From an uncultured Clostridium sp. (GTDB lineage Bacteria; Bacillota_I; Bacilli_A; Acholeplasmatales; Anaeroplasmataceae): 36,076 bases of DNA. The position numbers and the translations under genes are program-made. Numbering within the stretch: the first letter of the stretch is position 1; each line of letters starts with the position of its first letter. The notes below the pieces were generated by a model, which did not search any database, was not told where the DNA came from, and saw nothing but the letters and a program-made list of their open reading frames with translations. Location: assembly GCA_945921565.1 (NCBI GenBank), contig CAMEKY010000002.1:1-36076 (forward strand), in the 5' to 3' direction. Positions 18,471-26,011 of this stretch are shown one piece after another.

Positions 18471-20231
18471 GTGAAATCAAAGAGAATAATTTTTTTAATT
18501 TCAGGGCTTCTATTAATTACATATATTTGTATTTTATGTTTTTTCATTATAATGGATAAAAGCCATATGTCAGAATTAAGGCTAGGTATTTTTATATTTG
18601 TATTAGTAATTATTCCGATAGTTTATTTAACTACAATTTTACCACTGATAATAAACGAGTTTAAAAAACTTAAAAGTAGTCCGATTAACAGCTTCGAAAC
18701 ATTTGAAGCACTAAATATCAGTATTGTTGTTTATGATTCATTTAAACGCGAAATTACTTATTGTAGTAAAAATCTTTTATCTCTTTACGGAATAAAAATG
18801 GATGATGTTTTAAAGCCTGATAGTTCTAAAGAATTATATGGAGTAAATATTCAAAGAGAACTTTCTGATTTTATTGTTAATCAAAAATCACCACTTGAAT
18901 CAAAAGTGTTTGATATAATTAATCCCATAACTAACGAGAAGAAAACATTAGAGTCAAGGATTCTAAAGAGGAAAATTAACAATAAAGTAATTTATATTTC
19001 TATAATTCAGGATATTACTAATGCATATGAACAAAAGCTATTACTTGCAAACAAGCTAAATGAAGCTCGTGAATCTGCAGTAATTATGCAAGAAAGACTT
19101 TCAAAGGTATCTCACGAGATAAGAACTCCCCTAAATGGGATAATAGGTATGAATAAAATAGCAATTGATGCATTAGAAGCTTCAGACTATGATAAGCTAA
19201 AAATGGCACTTGATAATGTAGAGGTCAGCGGGAAGTATATGTTTTCTGTTGTTAGCAACGTTTTAAATGTGTCTAAGCTAGATCATTCTCAAATGGAGGT
19301 ATCGCTTGAGCAATTTAAGCTTAAGGATCTTCTGTTAGAAGTTATATCTATGGTTAGTGCCCAAGCAAAAACGAGAAATGTGAATGTTTCTTACAAAATT
19401 GATAACGAAGATTTATTAATTGTAACAGATCGGCTTAAGCTTATGCAAATTATTTTAAATCTTGTTTCAAATGGCATAAAGTATAATAAGAATAACGGAA
19501 AGCTTGAAATAAAGGTAAAAACATCTTGCTTGATAAATAATAAGGTTAATGTTTCCTTTAGTATTGAAGATAGTGGAATTGGAATGAGTAAAGATTTTAT
19601 TAATAATCTTTTTACTCCATATGCTAAGGAAAATAGACAAAATGAATATCCCTCAACTGGACTAGGACTAGTAATTACAAAAAGTCTTGTTTTAAGATTA
19701 AATGGGAAAATAAGCGTTAATTCTGTCTTAAATATTGGTACAACTTTTAAATTAGATTTTGTCTTCGACGGTACAATTTCGAAAAAAGTAGATAAAGAAA
19801 AAAACAAGATGATTGATTTTACTAATATGAATTGTATTTTAGCTGAGGATAATGAGATAAATGCAATAATATGTGAGTCATATTTAGAAAAGCTTAATAT
19901 TAAATGGGTTCATGCTAAAAATGGAGATGAAGCTTGCCAAATTTTCTTCAATGAGCATGAAAATACATTTGATTTCATTTTAATGGATATTCAAATGCCA
20001 GTGCTAAACGGCTATGAGGCTACAAGTAGAATAAGAAAATCAAGCCGTAATGATAACAATATTCCAATTATTTCTTTAACTGCAGATGCATTTAAAGATG
20101 ATGTTGAAAAAGCATTGCTATATGGTATGAATGCTCATATTGCAAAGCCAGTGATGCTTGAGGCTTTAAAAGAAACACTAAGTCAGGTATTAGAAGAATT
20201 CTATAGAAATAATAAAAACTCCTCAAATTGA
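18471..20231 (+). CDS. Hybrid sensor histidine kinase (TM-PAS-HisKA-HATPase-receiver)
   Basis: 586 residues. Two membrane helices (~5-27, ~42-64) with almost no outside loop are followed by a PAS-like domain (~75-185), a HisKA box VSHEIRTPLNG (H215 is the phosphoacceptor), an ATPase domain with LVSNGIKYN, DSGIGMS and STGLGL, and a C-terminal receiver domain with LAEDNEIN and MDIQMP (D506 accepts phosphate). This is a complete hybrid kinase; the phosphate would have to pass on to an HPt protein or separate regulator, none of which is in the window. The start is GTG with AGGGAT just upstream. Last gene of the operon; its stop lies inside the terminator stem-loop. Confidence 0.92.
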   Translation: MKSKRIIFLISGLLLITYICILCFFIIMDKSHMSELRLGIFIFVLVIIPIVYLTTILPLIINEFKKLKSSPINSFETFEALNISIVVYDSFKREITYCSKNLLSLYGIKMDDVLKPDSSKELYGVNIQRELSDFIVNQKSPLESKVFDIINPITNEKKTLESRILKRKINNKVIYISIIQDITNAYEQKLLLANKLNEARESAVIMQERLSKVSHEIRTPLNGIIGMNKIAIDALEASDYDKLKMALDNVEVSGKYMFSVVSNVLNVSKLDHSQMEVSLEQFKLKDLLLEVISMVSAQAKTRNVNVSYKIDNEDLLIVTDRLKLMQIILNLVSNGIKYNKNNGKLEIKVKTSCLINNKVNVSFSIEDSGIGMSKDFINNLFTPYAKENRQNEYPSTGLGLVITKSLVLRLNGKISVNSVLNIGTTFKLDFVFDGTISKKVDKEKNKMIDFTNMNCILAEDNEINAIICESYLEKLNIKWVHAKNGDEACQIFFNEHENTFDFILMDIQMPVLNGYEATSRIRKSSRNDNNIPIISLTADAFKDDVEKALLYGMNAHIAKPVMLEALKETLSQVLEEFYRNNKNSSN

Positions 20232-20245
20232 TTGGGGAGCTTTTA
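20214..20245. terminator. Bidirectional terminator between the kinase and PBP genes
   Basis: CTCCTCAA (20219-20226) pairs with TTGGGGAG (20232-20239), flanked by an A-run on the left and TTTT on the right. It overlaps the stop codon of the kinase and lies next to the minus-strand stop at 20243. Confidence 0.75.
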
Positions 20246-22132
20246 TATTTCATAATAGTATTTCTTTTTGTAATATTCTTTAGGCTCTGTACCTAAAATG
20301 AAGTAGTCATAATTACCATTGTTTGATAAGTATATTTCATTATCATGATATTCATATGGCTTATATACTACATTTTCTGGCGCTACAATTTTACTACCAG
20401 TTGCAAATTTATTCATAAAATGAGACATTATAGCTCTTGGTATTTGGACCTTTCGCCTGTCTAAATAATTGGAAGAAGAGATTGAATCGTAGCCAATATA
20501 GCATGCAAATGTTATATTTTTAGTATAGCTAATAACAAACGAATCCTTTGTTGAATACGCTGGGATATTGTATTTTTTTAAAGTTTTAGTATCATAGTTT
20601 GTTTGACCGGTTTTTGCCATCATATAGCCATTCTTTAAATCAAATGAGCTACCTCTAAATACATCATGTAATATAGAATTTATAAAAAATGCTGTACTAG
20701 GCTTTAATACTCGTAAAAAATGATCATTATTTTTAATAAAGCTAGCTTTCTTATAAAGCCCATTATTTGCGAATGCTAAATATGCATTTGCAACATCTAA
20801 AAGTGAATACAGATTTGCACCACACCCTATGGCATCAGACTCTAAAAAATCATTAGAAGGTTCCATACCTAATCTTTTTAAAACCTGAGTTTTGTCGTTG
20901 TTATTCACAGCTTTAAATATTTTAAGAGCGGGAATGTTTCTGCTTTCTCTTAACGCTTGACGTAATGTTATATCACCTTTAAACTGATAATCCCAATTTT
21001 TAAGAGGAGTTCCGTCGCTATAGGTCATTGGACTATCATTTATAATTGTAGCAGGTGAAGCTAAAGTTGTTTCAAACAATGGCGCATAATCCATTATGGG
21101 TTTCATTGTGGATGCCATTTGGCGTTTTACTAAGGCATTATTGATACAAAAACGATCAAATTTTCTGTTTCCTACAATTCCTAATATTCCTGCAGTTTTA
21201 TTATCAATCGCAACTGCACCTATATTAATATTATCATCTCTTATGATATTATATTTATCATTTGCTATATTATATAGCTCGTATTGAATCTCTGGGTCCA
21301 TGTAGGTATGAATATACTCACCTTGATTTCCTGCAATGCAATCTAAGTATGGATTATAGTATTGTTCCTTTGTATAAATTTCATTTTTCTTAAGCTTAGA
21401 TCTTAAATCAATATCAAAATAGGATTGACATTCCTCCATGGTAATATAGCCTTGGGATTTCATAAGCTTTAAAACGGTATTTCTCCTATTTGTTGATTCG
21501 TTTATATTTTTGTATGGGTTGTAATAATTTGGCATTTGAATTAATCCAATTAAAGTTGCGGCTTCATCAATAGATAATTCATTTGGATGCTTATCAAAGT
21601 AGTAAAGTGCGGCATTGTATATGCCGTAAATATTATCGCCAAATAAAACATTATTTAAATAGTAAGTAATAATATCTTCCTTACTAAGCATTTTTTCAAG
21701 CTTAATTGCCATTATTATTTCTCTTACTTTTCTATTGATTGTCTTATCATTAGATAAGTACTTATTCTTTATTAGCTGCTGGGTAATTGTAGATGCACCC
21801 TCCTTTAATGAAGAGGAAGTAACATCATTATATAAAGCTTTTATTATTCTATATGGATTATACCCGTGATGAGTGAAGAATTTATCATCCTCAGTAGAAA
21901 TTAATGCATTGATAACATGAGGTGATATTTCACTTAAGGAAACGTCGGTTTGAAAGATTGCTTCACAGTGTATCTGCTTATCATTTGTATTAAAAATGAT
22001 TGTTGGTCTTTTGGGGTAAAAATCCTCATATTTAATTTTTGGATTGGTATTTCCTATATATCCAATATAGATAGTAAATATTAATAGACAAGATGTTAAA
22101 ATTATAAAAAGGCTATTTAATATTTTTTTCAA
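20243..22132 (-). CDS. ponA: Class A penicillin-binding protein (transglycosylase/transpeptidase)
   Basis: 629 residues. An N-terminal membrane anchor (~5-25) is followed by a GT51 glycosyltransferase domain: catalytic E81 in EDDKFFTHHG, then EGASTITQQLIKN, and KLEKMLSKEDIITYYLN. The penicillin-binding domain has S341 in STMKP, the SRN motif in ESRNIPALK, and KTGQTNYD. It builds and cross-links peptidoglycan outside the membrane, so the cell makes a wall. It is shorter than B. subtilis PBP1 and lacks its extended tail. The start overlaps the end of recU by 20 bp, the recU-ponA pairing familiar in Bacillota. The symbol is by analogy with that pairing. Confidence 0.93.
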   Translation of the reverse strand: MKKILNSLFIILTSCLLIFTIYIGYIGNTNPKIKYEDFYPKRPTIIFNTNDKQIHCEAIFQTDVSLSEISPHVINALISTEDDKFFTHHGYNPYRIIKALYNDVTSSSLKEGASTITQQLIKNKYLSNDKTINRKVREIIMAIKLEKMLSKEDIITYYLNNVLFGDNIYGIYNAALYYFDKHPNELSIDEAATLIGLIQMPNYYNPYKNINESTNRRNTVLKLMKSQGYITMEECQSYFDIDLRSKLKKNEIYTKEQYYNPYLDCIAGNQGEYIHTYMDPEIQYELYNIANDKYNIIRDDNINIGAVAIDNKTAGILGIVGNRKFDRFCINNALVKRQMASTMKPIMDYAPLFETTLASPATIINDSPMTYSDGTPLKNWDYQFKGDITLRQALRESRNIPALKIFKAVNNNDKTQVLKRLGMEPSNDFLESDAIGCGANLYSLLDVANAYLAFANNGLYKKASFIKNNDHFLRVLKPSTAFFINSILHDVFRGSSFDLKNGYMMAKTGQTNYDTKTLKKYNIPAYSTKDSFVISYTKNITFACYIGYDSISSSNYLDRRKVQIPRAIMSHFMNKFATGSKIVAPENVVYKPYEYHDNEIYLSNNGNYDYFILGTEPKEYYKKKYYYEI

Positions 22133-22691
22133 TTAAAACATCAACGCCTTTAAGGTACTCAATTCTGGGTCTATATCCTTCGTAAATTTTAATTCCATTT
22201 TGTTTAAAGAAATCATATGGAATTGATTTTCTTTGTCCTTGTAATGAATTATCCCAAAAGTTCATAAATAAATCTATATCTAAAATATAGTACTCATTAT
22301 ATTTTAAAAACGCTACAAGTAAAAAGGAAATTCCTCCATGTTTTTTACACTGCATGAGGTGCTTAGCTTGATGGGGATGAACGTTTTTTAGGGGGAAAGA
22401 TGTTAAACTGTTACATTCTTTACAATCGAAGTCAATATAGTAACCCCTATATACCCCATTATAATCTGTAGTAGAAGGAGTCTTGTAGTATGCTTCAGTT
22501 ATTACAGCTTTATTTCTTGATGGAAAATCAACATGAACAATTTGAACTGGAATTGGCTTTTTATGAATAACTGCTATATCATTAGCCAAATAGTATTCAT
22601 TGGCATCGTTAACCATTTCTTCAAATCCCATACCTTTATTAGCCATATTTTTTGTAGCTACAGTTTGTTTTCTTCTTATTGGTAAATTCAT
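22113..22691 (-). CDS. recU: Holliday junction resolvase RecU
   Basis: 192 residues from ATG 22691, chosen because AGGTGAT precedes it and because the promoter at 22736-22708 leaves no transcript room for the TTG further upstream. The nuclease core STTDYNGVYRG and DFDCKE carries the PD-(D/E)xK acidic residues and lysine of RecU, and TSFPLKNVHPHQ is another family-specific stretch. It cleaves four-way junctions in recombination and chromosome segregation. Overlaps the PBP gene by 20 bp, so the two are co-expressed. Confidence 0.95.
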   Translation of the reverse strand: MNLPIRRKQTVATKNMANKGMGFEEMVNDANEYYLANDIAVIHKKPIPVQIVHVDFPSRNKAVITEAYYKTPSTTDYNGVYRGYYIDFDCKECNSLTSFPLKNVHPHQAKHLMQCKKHGGISFLLVAFLKYNEYYILDIDLFMNFWDNSLQGQRKSIPYDFFKQNGIKIYEGYRPRIEYLKGVDVLIEKNIK

Positions 22692-22707
22692 TTTATCACC
22701 TGCCTTA

Positions 22708-22736
22708 ATAATATCATTTTTAACATTTGTCATCAA
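22708..22736 (-). promoter_or_regulatory. Promoter of the recU-PBP operon
   Basis: On the minus strand, TTGATG (22736-22731), 17 bp, and an extended -10, TGATATTAT, with TATTAT at 22713-22708. The predicted leader is only about a dozen bases and starts next to the ribosome site. Confidence 0.55.
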
Positions 22737-22805
22737 TATTTTAAATCTAAATCAGGATTTTAAGCACATATTTAATTCTTTTTCATAACATAAATTGGTG
22801 ATAAA

Positions 22806-23576
22806 ATGTTAGGAATAATTAAAACTACAGATAAAAGATTTATGTATATGGCATCAAATATAAAAGAAAAATATATTTATAGCGATAAGCTTGAGGATTT
22901 TGTAAATGTTGAGGTATTGATTTTACCGATTGGTGGAGTTGATAGATTTCTATTTGTTAAGGATACAGCTCTTAATATCAGGGATATTCTCCAAAAAAAT
23001 AATATAAAAAAAATAATTGCGGGTAAAATTAATGAGGATTTAAGGAATATATGTGCTGAGGACAATATCGTTTTGTTAAGCTATTTAGAGGATTCTTTTT
23101 ATCAATCACAAAATGGCTATTTAACAGCATATGTCTTTTTGAAAAAGCTTTTAAATGATTTTGATGAGCCAATATTTGATAAAAAAATTTTGATAACTGG
23201 TTGGGGATATTGCGCAAGAGCAATTTATGATTACGTATCCAAATTTAATAAAAATATTTCGATATATTGTAAGGATTATCATGATATAAAGGATCTAGAT
23301 TTCCATAAAATAACATATGAAAGTTTGAATAAAATAGATGATTATGATATAATCATAAATACAGTTGAAAGCAATATAATAAAAAAAGATATGTTTTTGC
23401 ATATTAAGCCAAATGCGAAACTTTATGATATAGCATCTTATCCTTATGGATTTAATCTTGATGATGCAAGTAAATATGGATTTAAGGTTGAGATACTACC
23501 TAAGCTTCCAAGCTATATTCCTGCTTCAGCTGGAGCAGTACTTTATAAAACTGTAATAAAATTAATTGAGGAATAA
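22806..23576 (+). CDS. Dipicolinate synthase subunit A-like (DpaA/SpoVFA-like) protein
   Basis: 256 residues. From about residue 45 the chain follows the layout of SpoVFA: a first domain with ILPIGG, a middle Rossmann domain with ILITGWGYCARAIYDYV (the glycine-rich nucleotide loop altered), DIIINTVESNII, YDIASYPYGFNLDDASKYG, and a closing LPKLPSYIPASAGAVLYKT that matches the APGLPG-APKTAG ending of DpaA. The N-terminus is shorter than in B. subtilis. The partner DpaB is not beside it. Either the host sporulates or the protein has another NAD(P)-linked role. GGTGAT lies before the ATG. The next gene follows after 2 bp. Confidence 0.65.
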   Translation: MLGIIKTTDKRFMYMASNIKEKYIYSDKLEDFVNVEVLILPIGGVDRFLFVKDTALNIRDILQKNNIKKIIAGKINEDLRNICAEDNIVLLSYLEDSFYQSQNGYLTAYVFLKKLLNDFDEPIFDKKILITGWGYCARAIYDYVSKFNKNISIYCKDYHDIKDLDFHKITYESLNKIDDYDIIINTVESNIIKKDMFLHIKPNAKLYDIASYPYGFNLDDASKYGFKVEILPKLPSYIPASAGAVLYKTVIKLIEE

Positions 23577-23578
23577 AT

Positions 23579-24043
23579 ATGTTTTTAGAAGAATTAGAAA
23601 AAATAGCAGAAATTGAATATGTTAATAGTGGTAATAAGAAAATCTTAGATACATTATATTTGGCGAATATTGAATATATGAAGGACTTAGGAATTGAAAA
23701 CCCTAATGATGTGATAGACTCTATTGTTGTAAAGGAAGCCCTTAATAAAAGAAAGGCATTTTATACGAAAATAGGTGGTCAGGTTTGGGGATTTGTAGAC
23801 TGCTATATAGATTATCCTACTGATGGATCAATTTATATAAATTATTTTTTAGTAGATAAGAATTATCATAATCTTGAATTTGGTATGGAGTTTATGCGCG
23901 ACTTTACATGCTTAGCTCTTAAGGAGTATGAACAAATTAATTTATCTTTCCTTGCAAACAAGCCAGAAGTGATTAAGTTTTGGAACTCGCTTGGCTTTAA
24001 TGTTGCAAATTCCCGTCAGAATTTAAAAATTATAAGAAGATAG
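23579..24043 (+). CDS. GNAT-fold acetyltransferase-like protein
   Basis: 154 residues. The order of strands and the ending ANKPEVIKFWNSLGFNV are typical of GNAT N-acetyltransferases. The acetyl-CoA loop (usually Q/R-x-x-G-x-G/A) reads KNYHNLEFGMEFM here and is degenerate, so activity is uncertain. Translation starts at ATG 23579 with GAGGA at the end of the upstream gene, only 2 bp away, so the two are coupled. It ends at a strong terminator. Substrate unknown. Confidence 0.65.
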   Translation: MFLEELEKIAEIEYVNSGNKKILDTLYLANIEYMKDLGIENPNDVIDSIVVKEALNKRKAFYTKIGGQVWGFVDCYIDYPTDGSIYINYFLVDKNYHNLEFGMEFMRDFTCLALKEYEQINLSFLANKPEVIKFWNSLGFNVANSRQNLKIIRR

Positions 24044-24048
24044 CATAA

Positions 24049-24076
24049 GGCCTCGTTTTAACGAGGTTTTGTTTTT
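24049..24076 (+). terminator. Intrinsic terminator after the GNAT gene
   Basis: CCTCGTT (24051-24057) pairs with AACGAGG (24060-24066) around a two-base loop, followed by TTTTGTTTTT. Confidence 0.85.
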
Positions 24077-24112
24077 AATCTCGAGATTATTGTAAAAGAA
24101 TTACGAGATTAA
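24075..24112. repeat. 9-bp inverted repeat upstream of the lipoprotein gene
   Basis: TTAATCTCG (24075-24083) and CGAGATTAA (24104-24112) are perfect inverted copies 20 bp apart. The left arm is also part of a 12-bp palindrome AATCTCGAGATT (24077-24088). It lies about 30 bp upstream of the -10 element, so it could be a regulator site or a remnant hairpin. Confidence 0.45.
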
Positions 24113-24143
24113 TTTAAAAAAATGTTTCTAATAAAAGAAAAAG

Positions 24144-24152
24144 TGGTATACT
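24144..24152 (+). promoter_or_regulatory. Extended -10 promoter element for the lipoprotein gene
   Basis: TGGTATACT (24144-24152) matches TGnTATAAT at all but one position; an overlapping TATAAT lies at 24152-24157. No good -35 box is visible, as is common with extended -10 promoters. AGGAGGG and the ATG at 24176 follow. Confidence 0.5.
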
Positions 24153-24175
24153 ATAATTAATAGGAGGGATTTATT

Positions 24176-25618
24176 ATGAAGAGAATATTCAAATATTTAA
24201 GCGCATTACTATCTACTTTATTATTAGTAGTAATGTTTACGGCATGTACTGGAGGAGAAAATTCTGATCCTAATGCCATTCCAACTGGAGTTTTACCACC
24301 AGTTACAACAGACAAAGCACCAGAAATGTCTGAGGATGAAATTAAGAATAATTTTGACCAAGAGGTAAAGAAATTATCATTGTCAAAAAAATCAATTAAC
24401 GGTGCGATTAATACTGCTATATCTACAGCTAGCTCAGATGTTGATGTTGATACTATTTTAAATTCAATAAGCGTTCCTAATTCTAAGCTAGATGTGGTAG
24501 TTAAAGGTAAAAGAACAGTAGGCGAAGAGTCACAAAAGCAAGAAGGAACTAAGAATTTTTATTTTTGGCAAAAGGAAGATAAAGTTTATGCTTGTGATAA
24601 TGAGCAGAACAAAGAGACTGTTACTGTAGATTTAGCTCAAATTAAATCATATGTTAGCGAACTTATCGGTGGTATATCTGGAACACCAGATCAAAGTCAA
24701 GATACTGACTATGTTGGCCTAATATTAGAGGCTATGAATGTCCCAGAACTACCTATCGATACTTATTTATCATTGATTAGGTTTGAAGGCTCAGATTTTA
24801 CTTATAGCGATGGTTTATTTACATTATCAAAGGAAGCATTAATCAATAAGGTTGTAAACTTATTTGGCGTTAATGATTCTTCACAAGTCGAAAGCATTAA
24901 GGCTATGGTAAGTGCATATATTACAGATTTATATGTACAAATCGGATATAATGGTTCTAATTTTACAAGATTTAAACTTTATGTAAAGCCTAATTTAGCA
25001 TCAATAGTAGAAAATGCATCTTTAGGTGCAATGAATGCAGAAGCGACATTGGATATGAGATTAGGATACACTGCTGGTAAGGTATCCGTTGCAAGTCTAA
25101 ACGTTGATGCAACTGCTACCCAAGGACCAAATAGAATGACTGCTGATTTAGATTTAATAGCTTCTATGAAGGGTATTGAATTTAAGATGAATGTTGATTT
25201 ACATTCCGAATTGACATATGACGGATATTCAAATACTACCAATACTAAAGCTAATGTTTCATTGATATTAGATGTTGAAAAGAAGACTATTGACTTTGAT
25301 ATGACATCTAGTACATCATATGATGTAAAAAATACAACTGATGATATTAATGAATCTCATTCAAATGAATTTACATGTTCTTTAGATGCATCAGAAAAAG
25401 GTATTGATTTGAAATTTACAGAGACTTCAAAGGGAAATAATGAATCTTATGGAACATTTGAAGAAGTAAGAGATGTAACTGCTAAACTAGAGACTGGTAT
25501 TGAAATTCCTGCAGATGTAGTAGCTACTGAAGCTACTGCAACTGATGTAACACAAACTGTCATTGATAAAATTAATAATATGATTTCTCAAATTACAAAA
25601 TCTGAGGTTATAAAATAA
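24176..25618 (+). CDS. Uncharacterised lipoprotein
   Basis: 480 residues. A basic start and hydrophobic stretch end in FTAC, with C24 the likely lipidated cysteine, so it should be tethered to the outer membrane face. The mature part is rich in Ser, Thr, Asp and Asn with many alternating beta strands (for example ATLDMRLGYTAGKVSVASL), which suggests a large beta-sheet lipid- or ligand-binding fold, but I recognise no family. It has its own promoter, a strong AGGAGGG ribosome site and its own terminator, so it is a single-gene unit and may be well expressed. Confidence 0.75.
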   Translation: MKRIFKYLSALLSTLLLVVMFTACTGGENSDPNAIPTGVLPPVTTDKAPEMSEDEIKNNFDQEVKKLSLSKKSINGAINTAISTASSDVDVDTILNSISVPNSKLDVVVKGKRTVGEESQKQEGTKNFYFWQKEDKVYACDNEQNKETVTVDLAQIKSYVSELIGGISGTPDQSQDTDYVGLILEAMNVPELPIDTYLSLIRFEGSDFTYSDGLFTLSKEALINKVVNLFGVNDSSQVESIKAMVSAYITDLYVQIGYNGSNFTRFKLYVKPNLASIVENASLGAMNAEATLDMRLGYTAGKVSVASLNVDATATQGPNRMTADLDLIASMKGIEFKMNVDLHSELTYDGYSNTTNTKANVSLILDVEKKTIDFDMTSSTSYDVKNTTDDINESHSNEFTCSLDASEKGIDLKFTETSKGNNESYGTFEEVRDVTAKLETGIEIPADVVATEATATDVTQTVIDKINNMISQITKSEVIK

Positions 25619-25629
25619 TTTAAGATTAT

Positions 25630-25680
25630 AGCTATGATTATTACAGCTATGCATTGTATTTAATCATAGCTTTTTCTTTA
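25630..25680. terminator. Intrinsic terminator after the lipoprotein gene
   Basis: An 11-bp stem AGCTATGATTA (25630-25640) / TAATCATAGCT (25661-25671) is followed by TTTTTCTTT. Confidence 0.8.
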
Positions 25681-25748
25681 TATAAAATAAAAATAGAATA
25701 TTGAATTAAAAATTTTAAATAAAATATATATGAAAAGAATTCTAATTG

Positions 25749-25777
25749 TTGACAAAGTATGTATTTGGTTGTAAAAT
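25749..25777 (+). promoter_or_regulatory. Promoter of the thrS T-box leader
   Basis: Perfect TTGACA (25749-25754), a 17-bp spacer and TAAAAT (25772-25777). Transcription would start near 25783, at the 5' end of the T-box. Confidence 0.75.
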
Positions 25778-25782
25778 CAAAA

Positions 25783-25991
25783 TGTCGATGAAGTGGATAT
25801 GGCTTTTTAGTAACGCCTTTAGCGAGGGTATGATGGTGGAAGATACCTAGGAATATAATTAAGCTACTCCCATGGAGATACTATGGAAACATATGTCGTT
25901 TATCCGCGTTAAGGATTTTGAGGTGTTAGGCATGTGCCTAAAAATAAGGTGGTACCGCGATAATTCGTCCTTTTTATGAAGGACGTTTTTT
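25783..25991 (+). ncRNA. T-box riboswitch (threonine-specific) controlling thrS
   Basis: The conserved T-box AAGGTGGTACCGCG is at 25946-25959. Upstream are stem I elements: AGTA, AGCGAG and the distal GATGGTGGAAG loop closed by GGTAT/ATACC. A candidate specifier codon ACT (Thr) is at 25866-25868, just before the CCAT arm that pairs back to ATGG. The terminator is CGTCCTT (25966-25972) / AAGGACG (25979-25985) plus a T-run. Uncharged threonyl-tRNA should pair with the specifier and T-box and let transcription reach thrS. The exact specifier is my reading by eye; the T-box itself is certain. Confidence 0.9.
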
Positions 25992-25992
25992 T
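25964..25992 (+). terminator. Regulated terminator of the thrS T-box
   Basis: A 7-bp stem CGTCCTT/AAGGACG followed by seven T. The alternative antiterminator uses the T-box bases just upstream. Confidence 0.85.
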
Positions 25993-26011
25993 ATTTTAGG
26001 AGGATTAAAAG

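Noticed and set aside
22692-22736. Longer RecU starting at a TTG at 22736
   Set aside because: The promoter hexamers overlap this stretch, and the ATG at 22691 has its own ribosome site and fits known RecU N-termini.
22600-22788. A plus-strand hydrophobic reading frame of 62 codons
   Set aside because: It is antisense to the start of recU and its promoter, with no ribosome site.
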